Shown here: piece after piece, positions 35,521-47,052 of the stretch
Layout of the letters: each line of letters starts with the position of its first letter
Position numbering within the stretch: the stretch's first letter is position 1
Assembly: GCF_037325665.1 (NCBI RefSeq)
Contig: NC_090258.1
Location: 41,297,852 to 41,361,851, forward strand
Source: Littorina saxatilis
Taxonomy: Eukaryota; Mollusca; Gastropoda; Littorinimorpha; Littorinidae
DNA: 64,000 bases
Reading direction: 5' to 3'
Notes under the pieces: model-generated
What the model saw: only the letters and a program-made list of their open reading frames with translations
The model's database searches: none
Told to the model about the DNA's origin: nothing
Translations under genes and position numbers: made by a program

Positions 35521-35523
35521 TCT

Positions 35524-35885
35524 CAATCAATCAATATCAATCAATATGAGGCTTATATCGCGCGTATTCCGTGGGTACAGTTCTAAGCGCAGGGATTTAT
35601 TTATTTTTTGTAAAAAAATTTTTAATGCAATTTATATCGCGCACATATTCAAGGCGCAGGGATTTATTTATGCCGTGTGAGATGGAAATTTTTTACACAA
35701 TACATCACGCATTCACATCGGCCAGCAGATCGCAGCCATTTCGGCGCATATCCTACTTTTCACGGCCTATTATTCCAAGTCACACAGGTATTTTGGTGGA
35801 CATTTTTATCTATGCCTATACAATTTTGCCAGGAAAGACCCTTTTGTCAATCGTGGGATCTTTAACGTGCACACCCCAATGTAGT
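35524..35885 (-). mobile_element. Head-less SINE of the (ATTG)n family
   Basis: The tail (TCAATCAATATCAATC) and body of the family at 29229 in the same orientation, ending at CACACCCCAATGTAGT without the tRNA head, so it is 5'-truncated. It contains a short internal duplication of GCGCAGGGATTTATTTAT. Confidence 0.85.
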
Positions 35886-36561
35886 ATCAGTATCAACCAA
35901 TCATGTTTAATTCTTGGCAGGCTAACACAAAATCTTTTCATATACACCCTTGCTGTTTTGGAAAGCAAGTGTCTGGCTGCAAGCATTTCAGAAAAAAACA
36001 TCTGCATACACCCATGCACACAATCAGTATTTGAGACACATTGTTCATAAGGCTTTCACATACAATTCACCAGGTAAAGCATGCAGATATCAATTGCTTG
36101 TGTACAATATTGCTCAAAAATAGAACTGCCTTCTTAGCCTTCAAAAATGAAGTGTCCAAAAATATCAAAACTCAGCTGTCAAGTGGTCAAAAAGCCTTTC
36201 CCTCATCCATTATGCACACTAGCCCCCCCCCCCTCCCCCACCACCACCACCCCCACAAACAATAGAGAGAGACTGAGAGAGAGTGTGACAGAAAGAGGCA
36301 GAGAGAATTAGGCTCACATGTATAAACAGATTAAATAAAAAAAAATATAGCAGGAAATGGAATGTTTCTTTTCAACTCATCTTATATTATCACACTGTTC
36401 AAGACACACCAACAAAATCATTCAACTATAACCAATAAGCAAGCAAGCAAGGAAACAAGCATAGAGCCAGAAGAGCTGACCCAAAACAGGTAAAAAAAAG
36501 TCCTTGTCACCCTTCCCCAGGTCTCAATATCACAAACAGCAGTGTACATGTCATGCCCACA
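35886..36561. other. 3' flank of the arylsulfatase gene
   Basis: Non-coding, with a CCCACCACCACCACC tract near 36225-36255. It probably includes the 3' UTR of the minus-strand gene. No certain polyadenylation site. Confidence 0.4.
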
Positions 36562-37387
36562 TCAAAGAACAACCCACGGCACCCAGGTGTTGTTGTGATA
36601 CTTGGGGTTGCCACGGTCGTCATTCGGCTTGTTGCCGGGGGTAACCATGGTGTAGGAATACTGCAACAGTCGCTGAAACAGCTGGTCCACAATGGCGGGG
36701 TTGCTAGCGGCAATATTGTTGTACTCGCAGGGATCAGAGGGAATGTGGAACAGACAGGGAGATTTCTCTGGCTGACAGTTGGTGCTGGCGTTGGCAGGCT
36801 TGGGGCCGCAGTTGATCGTGACAGGACCTGACCTTTGTCGCGATGAGACAGGCTGCACTGATTCGTCAACAGACATCCTGTTTATGAACCTGTCGTCCTT
36901 CACACCAGAAAACCTTGAACGACTGGACAGAACATCTGACACTGTCCTGACTTTATGCTGACTCGGGTGGCTGAGAAGCATGTCCTCATGATCAAAGCTA
37001 TCAGAATGAAAGTTGTCCACATGCAGTCTGTCTTCATCGCCAGAGAGCTGCCACCGTGGGTACCAGTCATTGTATCCATTGCCAATATCCCCGGACACCA
37101 ACTTAAAGTCACCCACCCGTAGCCCTGCAATTTCATTGAGGGGGTCAATGTTGTGCAGCATTTCCGTCCTGATCGCAGCGCCATTTGTGGACAACATCTG
37201 CCAGGCGCTCACTCCGTCCAGGTTTTTCAGTTTCTTGGGGTTGCCTCCGGCAGCTTCGTAGAGCGTAGGCAGCCAGTCACAGACGTGCAGCATCTGTTGG
37301 GACACGTAGCCTGCTTTCTGCAGCAGTGGGCTGTGGAGGAAGCCAACACCTCGCACCCCTCCCTCCCACAGCGTGGCTTTTAGGCCT
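36562..37387 (-). CDS. Arylsulfatase terminal exon with lineage-specific insertion
   Basis: Acceptor TGTGTTACAG. It starts in phase 2 and completes an Arg codon. It encodes [20 protein letters not shown], then [35 protein letters not shown] and the C-terminal subdomain ending [10 protein letters not shown]. Between [14 protein letters not shown] and [11 protein letters not shown] lies a polar segment ([20 protein letters not shown] and on) with no counterpart in the human arylsulfatases I recall. Two N-glycosylation sequons (NAS, NNT) are present. Confidence 0.93.
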
Positions 37388-40300
37388 CTGTAACACAGTG
37401 TAATAACAATGTGATATGATTTAGTATTACAGGAAAACTATCCTCCCTTATACATGATAGCTTTCATGCCTATGTAACACAATGTTATGACACTGTTTTA
37501 TTGTCTGGAGTACTTTGGGTGTTCTTACTTCGTATGTTTTACTTTTTGTTTTTTAAAGTTGTTGTCATATGTTGTTTTGGCTGTTTTAAGAGCAGATGAA
37601 CCACACTTTTCCATCAATTGTATTAATTGTATGGACAATAAATGATCTGATGTCTTTATGTCTTATGTGTAAAATGGAAAAATATCCTACATACGAGAAA
37701 GAGACCACACATGTGATAAATAAACCATCTCTTCACATGTGTGCATATCATGTAAATGAGCTCGGGTCAAAATACAGTCAGATCTGACCCTTTCCGTCTG
37801 TAGCCTTTAGAGAGAAACACATCTTTTATCAAGCAGGCACTGCACAACACACAAAGACAAGACAAGTTACAAGACAAGTATCCTATATAGGAGTTCATTA
37901 CTGGCATGCATGCCTACCTCAAAGGGAAGTTATTTGCAGCGTTGAAGTCAAACCCATTAGCTGGTCCACCGTTGTCTGTGGTGAACACGATGACAGAGTT
38001 GTCTGCCATGTTGTTTTTCTGCAGTGCAGCATACACTGCCCCAACCCCATCATCCAGCGCTGACACCATGGCTGCACAAAACACCACACAGACACACAGA
38101 CATGAAGATCGACTAAAGCACTGTTCTTTTACAAGGTTTAAGCATCCTTATTCTGTTAACAATGAATACCCTATCAGGCCTGAAAGTGGCGAGTATTTTA
38201 CTCGCCATGGCGATTAGAAACATGTAACTGGTGAGTAGAAATATGTTCATCTACTCGCCAAATGCGAGTAAAGTTGCTGAAACAATTAAATTGTTGGTTT
38301 GGCTAGAAAAGTTTGCTCTCTGGCTAGTACATTTTCAGAATCACTAGCCAAAGGCAAGTACACCATTTGTTAGACTTTCAGGGCTGCCTATTGTCTGGCA
38401 GAATAGATTATAAAAGAGTAAACAGATCTTTAAATACACAAAGAAAGACATTCTGACGATAAAAAGACAGATGGACTGCATTGAAATATAAACAGATAGA
38501 AAGAATGAATGAATGAATGAATGAATACGCGTGTGCCAATGGCAGAAGAAACAAAATGTGTGTAATATGTTCAAAGTAATAAATTTAGCCACCAGTACTA
38601 TAACTAAGCAGCCGGCGCCAGTTTATAAGCTCAAATAACTTTTGATTCCCTTATGAACAAAAATGGGCAAACATTTTTATCGACGTCACATACAAGTCCC
38701 ACATATCCCTCATAAACCACGACTTATTGTTGAGAAACTACCTTCCTGTATTGAGAGATGAATGTTTGACCTAGTAGTGAAATGCGGGCTTACTTGGAAA
38801 TGGACCAACACAGTTGTAGTGATTTTTGTTTTCACAGCGAGGAATGGCTTGTTATCAAATGGCTACACACCAACGAAGGTGCACTGATGTTTATTCTTAT
38901 ACAGCCAATATCTGCCCTGGCAATAACCTCTGTATAACAACCACCTGCCCAATAAACACCCTAAATACAGTATCCCTGATGATTTTTTTGCTACATATAT
39001 AATTCACTTTTCCGCATGTCTATATAAATTATAATGACCACTGTTGGTTGGTCCCTGAGGTGATTGTTATGGAGGTTTGTTCTTGTCATGAAAATGTTAT
39101 TTGAAAATGAATGCACACAAGTGCAGATGTAATCTTCTTCTTCTTCTTCTGTGCTTGTGGGCTGTAACTCCCATATACACTCATAGGCACAAGTGGGCCC
39201 CGCTTTTACGTTTCCCCCCAGCCATTTAGATAGTCATACTCCAATTTGGGGGGTCAGATGTATTGATGTTTTTTCTCACATTGAAAAAAGGGGTTATCTA
39301 GAGATGAATTCCTACCAGCATAGATGCGACGTTGCTTGTTCTCAATGTGAGGAAAACGGTCGATGTAGCTCTGTGGTGCCTGAAGGGGGGAGGGGCTGTT
39401 CCCATTACCGCTGTGAACTGCTTGGTATGGCAGATACAGGAACAAGGGCTGCACACACACGAAGAGTTGCAAGAAACGATGCATGTTCAGAAATATCTGT
39501 GCAGGGAAATAACTCTGTTGGATTTGCATGGGTTGTGGAAGAGTGAATACTCTTGCTTTTAGTGAGTCAAACTTTCCCACGTGGCATTATAGGTCAGTTT
39601 GTTTTGTTTGTTCATTCATGGGCTGAAACTCCCACGGCTTTTACGTGTATGACCGTTTTTACCCCGACATTTAGGCAACCATACGCCGCTTTCGGAGGAA
39701 GCATGCTGGGTATTTTCGTGTTTCTATAACCCACCGAACTCTGACATGGATTACAGGATCTTTTTCGTGCGCACTTGGTCTTGTGCTTGCGTGTACACAC
39801 GGGGGGTGTTCGGACACCGAGGAGAGTCTGCACACAAAGTTGACTCTGAGAAATAAATCTCTCGCCGAACGTGGGGACGAACTCACGCTGACAGCGGCCA
39901 ACTGGATACAAATCCAGCGCGCTACCGACTGAGCTACATCCCCGCCCTTATAGGTCAGTTACTTGCGAGGGGTGTGTCTAAAACACGTGGAAAAGGAGCA
40001 TATGTGCCAAAAGCTTGGTCTACTAAAAGCAAGAGTATTCATTCTTTCACTTTCTTTCTTTCTTTATTTGGTGTTTAACGTCGTTTTCAACCACGAAGGT
40101 TATATCGCGACGGGGAAAGGGAGGGGGGGAGATGGGATAGAGCCACTAGTTAATTGTTTCTTGTTCACAAAAGCACTAATCAAAAAATTGCTCCAGGGGC
40201 TTGCAACGTAGTACAATATATTACCTTACTGGGTGGGAGAATGCAAGTTTCCAGTACAAAGGACTTAACATTTCTTACATACTGCTTGACTAAAATCTTT

Positions 40301-43300
40301 ACAAACATTGACTATATTCTATACAAGAAACACTTAACAAAGGTAAAAGGAGAAACAGAATTCGTTAGTCGCCTCTTACGACATGCTGGGGAGCATCGGG
40401 TAAATTCTTCCCCCTAACCCGCGGGGGGTCACTCTTTCACATTCCACACAAACCTGACAAGAGCTATTTAATTCCGGAGTTCGTCTATTATACAAGAATT
40501 CTTTCAGCAGTCCATATGAAACATCTACAGACTAGGGTTGGCAGGTACACAAACATACACTGGCTGTTAACACAAACACACACGCATGCACACAGACACA
40601 CACACAAACACACACATACATTCACACACACACCCAAGCACACACACAACTTGCACACTACACACACACACACACAAATCTAATTTTTCCTGAATATTTT
40701 TTTCATTTTGTCATGCGCCCTACCTGTGACTTGTCATGATTGTCGATGATGCTGACAGCCTCCTCAGTGAAGACAGTGGTGGAGTAATTCCCTGTGTAGT
40801 TGTTCAACACTGTCATGTCTCGCCTGAAGTCCAGTCCCCACTGAGTCTGACACACAATGACAGGTGTAATAATTACAGTGGAACCCCCCTTTTAAGACCC
40901 CCCAAATAAAGACATCTTCCCTTTTTACATTTAGTCAAGTTTTGACTAAATGTTTTAACGTAGAGGGGGGAATCGAGACGAGGGTCGTGGTGTATGTGCG
41001 TGTGTGTGTGCGTGTGTGTGTGCATGTGTGTGTGTGTGTGTGTCTGTGTGTGTGTGTAGAGCGATTCAGACTAAACTACTGGACCGATCTTTATGAAATT
41101 TGACATGAGAGTTCCTGGGTATGAAATCCCCGAACGTTTTTTTCATTTTTTTGATAAATGTCTTTGATGACGTCATATCCGGCTTTTCGTGAAAGTTGAG
41201 GCGGCACTGTCACGCCCTCATTTTTCAACCAAATTGGTTGAAATTTTGGTCAAGTAATCTTCGACGAAGCCCGGACTTCGGTATTGCATTTCAGCTTGGT
41301 GGCTTAAAAATTAATTAATGACTTTGGTCATTATAAAAATCTGAAAATTGTAAAAAAAAATAAAAATTTATAAAACGATCCAAATTTACGTTTATCTTAT
41401 TCTCCATCATTTGCTGATTCCAAAAACATATAAATATGTTATATTCGGATTAAAAACAAGCTCTGAAAATTAAATATATAAAAATTATTATCAAAATTAA
41501 ATTGTCCAAATCAATTTAAAAACACTTTCATCTTATTCCTTGTCGGTTCCTGATTCCAAAAACATATAGATATGATATGTTTGGATTAAAAACATGCTCA
41601 GAAAGTTAAAACAAAGAGAGGTACAGAAAAGCGTGCTATCCTTCTTAGCGCAACTACTACCCCGCTCTTCTTGTCAATTTCACTGCCTTTGCCATGAGCG
41701 GTGGACTGACGATGCTACGAGTATACGGTCTTGCTGAAAAATGGCATTGCGTTCAGTTTCATTCTGTGAGTTCGACAGCTACTTGACTAAATATTGTATT
41801 TTCGCTTTACGCGACTTGTTTCTTCTTCTTCTTCTTCTTCTTCTTCGTTCGTGGGCTGAAACTCCCACGTACACTCGTGTTTTTTGCACGAGTGGAATTT
41901 TACGTGTATGACCGTTTTCTACCCCGCCATTTAGGCAGCCATACGCCGTTTTCAGAGGAAGCATGCTGGGTATTTTTGTGTTTCTATAACCCACCGAACT
42001 CTGACATGGATTACAGGATCTTTTTCGTGCGCACTTGGTCTTGTGCTTGCGTGTACACACGGGGGGTGTTCGGACACCGAGGAGAGTCCGCACACAAAGT
42101 TGACCCAGAGAAATAAATCTCTCGCCGAACGTGGGGACGAACTCACGCTGACAGCGGCCAACTGGATACAAATCCAGCGCGCTACCGACTGAGCTACATC
42201 CCCGCCATCTTCCCTTTTAAGACCGTGTCTTCTAAGACTTTCAGTTCATTCCCTATCTAAATTTACCCCCATTTTAAGACTTCCCCGCTTTTAAGACCTG
42301 AGTTTCACAGATTTGTTTAGGTCTTAAAACGGGGGTTCCACGGTATAGGTTAGCAGTGTGTCAAACTGCACAGGTGTACGTACCTATCATACATTGTCTG
42401 CATGTGCTGGTACACTGGCTGCAAACTTTACCTTGTCAGTTTTACATTTTATAATTACAGTGCTTTCTATATACCCAGATGCGAATACCAACACTGTTAT
42501 TTAACAGATAATGGCATTACACAAAACATAAAAGCGATCGGCAACATAAACTACAAACACTAGACTAAAAACAGTTACATGTACCAGGACTTTTCGTGTC
42601 TTTTCGTGTCTTTTCGAGTTTTAGTGACACCGCTCTTAGTTACCCTTACAGTGCGTTTATACTAGCGATCAGCAAACTAACTTGTCCACAATATCTGTTT
42701 TACAGGGTTATACTAATAAATCATATCAATTAACTACTCTGTTTTCTACTGCGTCCGTTCTAGTATTCAACTGGGAAAATACTCCTGAAAAGAGTCTGCT
42801 AGGCTACATACCATGTCCGCCTCGTACGTATGGTCGTAGTAATCTTCACAGCCTTGGTAGTACCCCAGGTGAGACTCAAACCCGCGGTACAACGGTGTAT
42901 ACTGCTTTGCAAACATTCCCAAGTGCCACTGCAACACACATCATCTTCTTCAGATCAACTAAAGTCTGAAAAAGTTCTTGTAAGCATTACAAAGTGCTCA
43001 AAACACTCGAATCTTTGGAGGCAATTAAAGCCAGTCAAACAGGATAGACTGTGGGTTGGCCATGTTGGGTTTGATGCGTGCATGCCTGGTTTTCTCCTGT
43101 AGATGGGTGTCGGCACAGAAGGTCTGCCCGCTGTCCTCAGCCAACATGCTCCGTCTTCATGGCAGCTCAAATTTTTTATCGAGGTTCTCTCCTCTAGATC
43201 CGCCGTGTTTCGCCTAGGGGCTTGCGCTGCCTAGTTGATAGGGTCACCTCGTAGAGGATGTGGTCATAGACCATGCACGGTCGGTCTTGGGATAGGGAAA

Positions 43301-46300
43301 CGTTATGCTAGTCCGGAGGGATTACGCCACAATGGCCACCTCGCGAAGACCCAGGGTCCTAGACTAGGGAGGTCCAAGGGGGAGCACCGGGAGGGCTACC
43401 CCTCTACCCGCACCTCCAACACAATCCCTTCCCCTGGTAGCTTCATCCCCAAGGAGGAAACAGAGCTACCTGCAACACCCCAGACTGTGGGTTAAACTAA
43501 TAGCCTTGTAGGAACTGCTATGTGAAGACAAAGGTTTGCAAGACCAATTACCAGGTGACAATAGCAGCCAGACTCATCACAAACAGCTCTCCATTATTGA
43601 CTGGTGTGCTGTCTACCGACGTGCAAGACAGATTTGATACATCACATCATATCAAGGCATATATTATCATATACCGTACTATGTGAACACAAATAGTGAA
43701 GCTTCTTTAGGATTCATGTCTTTTAAAGCTACTGAACTTATCACATCTGGGGCTTTTATTCATGCCTCAGGCAGATATCCGTTTGAAAAAATACCAAGTT
43801 TCATGGACTTTCATGTGAGGAGTCAAAAACTGCAATTTTTTTACGAATTAATTTTGGTCTGTCTTCGGGCAGGAAAGCGTGGCCCTCGATGAGGCTCACA
43901 GCAGGTCCCGCATGTGACCTAATATTACATATGTACGTCAAAAAACAACATGGAAGTCTATTAGTCTCGGCGAGAGGGAGAATTCTACCTATATTTTGGG
44001 CACTTCATTTTAAGACATTGTGTTTGATTACATAAGAAAATTATAAAAGATGGTATGTGGTGGGTCCATTTTGGCACAGCCTTCTGCTCCAGAACGTACG
44101 TGATCACGTGAAATGTTAATTACATTTTGGCGGGAGATGTGTTTGGTTGACAACATTAAAAGTTTGTCTAGTCTTCTGTGAGATAGTTGTGTAAATCTTT
44201 TGACTGTTTTTATCGTAATCTGCGACAAAAATACAAATCGTTGCTTCAGCAATGCGGTGACGCCTGCACTGCATCTTTAAAAAAAAGTTATCTCCACTTT
44301 AAGACTGCAATCCTTCTCTGTAAGACCTGAATTTCTCAGCCCCACGGACATCTTAAAAACATTACAGATCAAGGCAACATAAAAAGTGGAGCGCCTGAAC
44401 AATGTAGAAGAAATCACACACTGGCGTTTACACACAAGGGAAGACAACTCACTTTGCCCACGATGTGCGAGCGGTATCCCAGTGGGTTGAGGTACTCAGG
44501 CATCAGGGTTTCTTCCAGAGGCAAGCCGTACGGCTGATCTCCATATATCACACCATGCTGCATGCCTGTGGTACGTACACCAAGACAAAACAACTCAACA
44601 ACTGCATGAAAATAAGGTAAAGTAAATCCTGTAACAACTAACATCACAGAAGTCCAATACAAACATTATAAACAAATCCATACGGTATACAGGCCACAAA
44701 AAAAAAATAGTCTGTTTACGGTAACCTGACCGACCCTATTTTTTTCGCGCGACCCTAGACTTTTTTTTGGCATTTGGGGAAAAAAAACAACAACAAAAAA
44801 TAAAAAAAATCCCGACCTACCGACCCTATTTTTTTGGCCTATGTTACCGTAAACAGACCTATTTTTTTTGTTGGCCACATCACCACTTTAGGTCTCACAT
44901 GAAAATACACTCTAACACAATCCTGTATGACATTATTCAGGCCCCATATCAAGATGAAACACAAAATATTCTGGATCAAATGCAGCAGTCAGACGTTTGC
45001 AACAGGGCCGGGTGAGGTCCACGAGAAAGTTACCAACCGGGTGGGAACCAGCCGTGGTGTTGCATTGCTTGAAATTGTGATTTGTTGTGATTTCAACCAA
45101 TCAGACACCGCGGTTTGTTCTCCCACTTTAGGTTCATGTGCCTCAGCCCTGGTCTCCAAATTCTACATGTTTAAAGGGAGACAACCTAGCTCTACCAGGC
45201 TGGGGTGACATGGGGAAATACTGAGTCCCCTTGCTACAAGAACATGGCGGTAGCCAAGGTTCTGCAATGGGTCAGACCGCATGGAGCTTCACAGACGCAT
45301 ACAGATGAACTTCTAGTCTTAATTAAAGTAAGCCAGCTATTTACACATGGCTCTTGCTGTGCAAGTACAGTGCCGCCAGCACCCCAAAAGAAGACGCAAC
45401 ACCGACTGTTGCAAGCGATTTTTTTTGTCATGTTCAAACTGCATGTTGTAAAATACGAGAGGGCAAAGAGATCTCCAAAAGAAACATAGGTATGACTATA
45501 TGGTATTTTAGTAAATCTATGATCAATGTATGCTTTTTACTTGAAGTCCTGTTTCAGCTGTTCAAAAATGGCATATTCTAGTGAGTTGTGACTTCATGCA
45601 GCCAAAGGCAAACTTTAAACAGCTACAGTACCACGTGCACAATCCTAAATATTCACTTTTCTTTCTCAGATTTTCTGTTGATAGCCTCTGTAAATTTGAC
45701 CCAAAGTTTAGATTCCTATCTTGTTTCAGGTTTAAGTTTACTAGTGGAAAGTAATCGCTTTATTACCCCCCCCCCCCCACACACACACACACACACCACC
45801 TCCACCCCCTCTCAAGTTAGCAACAATTATTCAAGTGCCTGCTGATATAAAAGTGATACAAGTAACTAGTTTGCTGTAACATTGGGATCAAGGACACAAG
45901 ATAGTAGTCTTCAAACATGAACAATTGATCTTGACCTATATCCTACAGACAAAAAATACATATCAGTCAACAGTGAACTAAAACTACAAAGCAATCATCG
46001 GACTGAAAAATACATATCAGTCAACAGTGAACTAAAACTACAAAGCAATCATCGGACTGAAAAATACATATCAGTCAACAGTGAACTAAAACAAAGCAAT
46101 CATCGGACTGAAAAATACATATCAGTCAACAGTGAACTAAAACTACAAAGCAATCATCGGACTGAAAAATACAAAAGAGGCGCACACTATTGAGACTGTA
46201 CAATGAAAGCCACATTTCAAGACCTCCAAAATTTCCACAACAAAATGTGGTTTTAAAAAGTATGTGATTTTTAAATGGAGACGAGCTTACAGAGGTTATT

Positions 46301-47052
46301 AACAGAAAATCTGAGTGAGAAAGCAAAGTCTTAAAAGTGAGGGAGTCTGAAATTAGAGGGGTCGTAAATGGGGGGGGGGGGGGGGGGGTCACTGTTACAG
46401 ATACCTGTGTGAATAGGGTGTCGGCCAGTCATGAGGGCACTGCGGGTGGGGGTACAGATGGGGGAGACGTAGTAGTTGTTAAGAACGATTCCACTGTAGG
46501 CCAGGCTGTCGATGTTGGGGGTGGGGATCTGATCTGAACCATGAAAACTGACGTCATTGTAGCCCTGAAAGTGAAACATGATCAAACTTATGGTTAGGTA
46601 ACAATTAAATCACTTATAAAATACACGTTCAAGTTCATTAATTGTACACTGCAATTATTCAAATTTATGCAAGATACCCCCATTTAAATTTGTCTGCTTC
46701 AGAAAAACTCAGTTTCTGGTAGTCTTCTCAGACCCGCAACAAGACCTTAATTGTGTTTGCTGGTTGTTTCAGCTCTTGCCTGATACACATTGCATGGTTT
46801 CGGAGCATATAAGGAATCAGCAGCTTGACACACACACACATACACACACATTGTTTAAATACAACCCTGTCAGAGTGTCTGAATACATGAAACAGAAAAG
46901 ATAAGATTTTATTACTACAAAGAGGAATCAATTATACTGACCAGGTCATCAGCCACAATGACGATGATGTGTGGCCGCTGTGTCGCACTTGACCCACCAG
47001 TCACCACTGATGACATCACTGCGAATATCACCACAGAAACCACTTCCATCAT
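36562..47052 (-). CDS. Arylsulfatase (B/I/J-like), complete
   Basis: Eight exons in transcript order: 47052-46942, 46564-46405, 44565-44453, 42928-42812, 40846-40724, 39448-39316, 38071-37918, 37387-36562. All have GT-AG borders and phases 0,1,0,0,0,1,2, giving 578 residues. It hydrolyses sulfate esters, for example on glycosaminoglycans if ARSB-like, in the lysosome or outside the cell. An N-terminal signal peptide ([20 protein letters not shown]) is followed by [20 protein letters not shown] with the metal-binding Asp pair (35-36). Sulfatase motif 1 is [20 protein letters not shown] with Cys74, the residue converted to formylglycine, and Arg78. Motif 2 is [15 protein letters not shown] (Lys128, His130). 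FTTDNGG (Asp285, Asn286) and [11 protein letters not shown] follow. The C-terminal part carries an extra hydrophilic segment of about 75 residues. ARSB, ARSI and ARSJ cannot be told apart by eye. Confidence 0.95.
37440..37500 (-). pseudogene. Degenerate copy of an arylsulfatase exon edge
   Basis: On the minus strand, CATTGTGTTACATAGGCATG + AAAGCTAT mirrors the real acceptor and exon start CACTGTGTTACAGAGGCCTA + AAAGCCAC about 75 bp downstream. The acceptor AG is changed. It lies upstream of the real exon in transcript direction. Confidence 0.6.
38175..38386. mobile_element. hAT-like MITE, 5-bp target duplication
   Basis: Ends CAGGCCTGAAAGT and ACTTTCAGGGCTG, flanked by CCTAT (38170-38174, 38387-38391). 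It is about 212 bp and contains internal TACTCGCCA/TGGCGAGTA inverted words. It lies in an arylsulfatase intron. Confidence 0.85.
38392..39315. other. Arylsulfatase intron
   Basis: A (GAAT)n tract at 38502-38528 and a decayed SINE tail at 39130-39240 (TTCTTCTTCTTCT, GGGCTGTAACTCCC). Nothing else recognised. Confidence 0.5.
39600..39947 (-). mobile_element. tRNA-headed SINE with 13-bp target duplication
   Basis: TTATAGGTCAGTT flanks it perfectly (39587-39599, 39948-39960). Minus-strand head GGGCGGGGATGTAGCTCAGT + CGGTAGCGCGC, body with GTGCGCACGAAAAAGATCC and GGTCATACACGTAAAA. The (GAA)n tail is absent or short. Perfect flanks indicate a recent insertion. Confidence 0.93.
40045..40431 (-). 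mobile_element. Unclassified short repeat with (CTTT)n border
   Basis: It starts CTTTCTTTCTTTCTTTATTT + GGTGTTTAACGTCGTTTTCA, contains TTATATCGCGACGGGG and ends TTCCCCCTAACCCGCGGGG. It is probably a SINE of another family inserted in the MITE. Confidence 0.5.
40922..41819 (+). mobile_element. About 900-bp dispersed repeat (TTTAGTCAAG family), copy 2
   Basis: Uninterrupted copy of the repeat at 13173: same start, (GT)n, AGAGCGATTCAGACTAAAC, GATGACGTCATATCCGGC and the end TTTACGCGACTTGT. It differs from copy 1 by few substitutions and lacks the 207-bp insert. Confidence 0.9.
41820..42206 (-). mobile_element. tRNA-headed SINE joined directly to the 900-bp repeat
   Basis: Minus-strand head GGCGGGGATGTAGCTCAGTC + GGTAGCGCGC (42206), shared body, and (GAA)n tail at 41820-41846 abutting the repeat copy. 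No target duplication brackets the SINE alone. ACATCTTCCCTTTT instead occurs at about 40912-40925 and 42206-42219, outside SINE plus repeat. Confidence 0.85.
42945..44452. other. Arylsulfatase intron with an unclassified GC-rich block
   Basis: 43185-43500 is GC-rich (TCTCCTCTAGATCCGCCGTG, CCTCTACCCGCACCTCC) and shares the word CTCTAGATCCNCCGTG with 4650-4720. It may be the end of a retroelement, but no coding part is present. Nothing recognised elsewhere. Confidence 0.35.
44690..44877. mobile_element. MITE with TCTGTTTACGGTAAC termini
   Basis: GGCCACAAAAAAAAAATAGT + CTGTTTACGGTAAC and GTTACCGTAAACAGACCTAT + TTTTTTTGTTGGCC are inverted ends around GACCGACCCTATTTTTT. It is about 188 bp, in an arylsulfatase intron, and shares its layout with 30515-30778. 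Confidence 0.8.
44880..45948. other. Arylsulfatase intron, nothing recognised
   Basis: Apart from a C run plus (CA)n at 45768-45797, no repeat family or coding segment was identified. Confidence 0.45.
45950..46173. repeat. 54-bp minisatellite, four copies
   Basis: Unit AAAAATACATATCAGTCAAC + AGTGAACTAAAACTACAAAG + CAATCATCGGACTG. The third copy has a 6-bp deletion. It lies between arylsulfatase exons 2 and 3. Confidence 0.93.
46405..46564 (-). CDS. Arylsulfatase exon with the formylglycine Cys (CTPTR)
   Basis: Acceptor TTTCAG|GGC and donor CACACAG|GTATCT, 160 bp, phase 0 to 1. It encodes [20 protein letters not shown], then [20 protein letters not shown] and [14 protein letters not shown]-x-P-x-R is the recognition signature for the formylglycine-generating enzyme. 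A G homopolymer and a decayed MITE lie just downstream (46195-46390). Confidence 0.95.

Larger units (their letters stand above)
39486..40475. mobile_element. AATAACTC-family MITE split by two later insertions
   Basis: The left half (39486-39599, AAATAACTCTGTTGG, AGAGTGAATACTCTTGCTTT) and right half (39948-40045 and 40432-40475, AAAGCAAGAGTATTCATTCT, ATTCCGGAG) are inverted to each other. A SINE (39600-39947) interrupts it. A second repeat (about 40045-40431) is flanked by TTCTTTCAC/CTCTTTCAC. Its left end lies 38 bp from an arylsulfatase acceptor. Confidence 0.75.
40876..42343. mobile_element. CAGTGGAACCCCC MITE carrying a composite insertion
   Basis: The left end CAGTGGAACCCCCCTTTTAA (40876) and right end TTAAAACGGGGGTTCCACGG (42343), with TA on both sides, define an original MITE of about 175 bp. 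Decayed relatives are at 44280-44350, 46195-46385, 58080-58733, 62155-62240 and 63355-63500. About 1.3 kb of later DNA lies inside. Confidence 0.8.
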
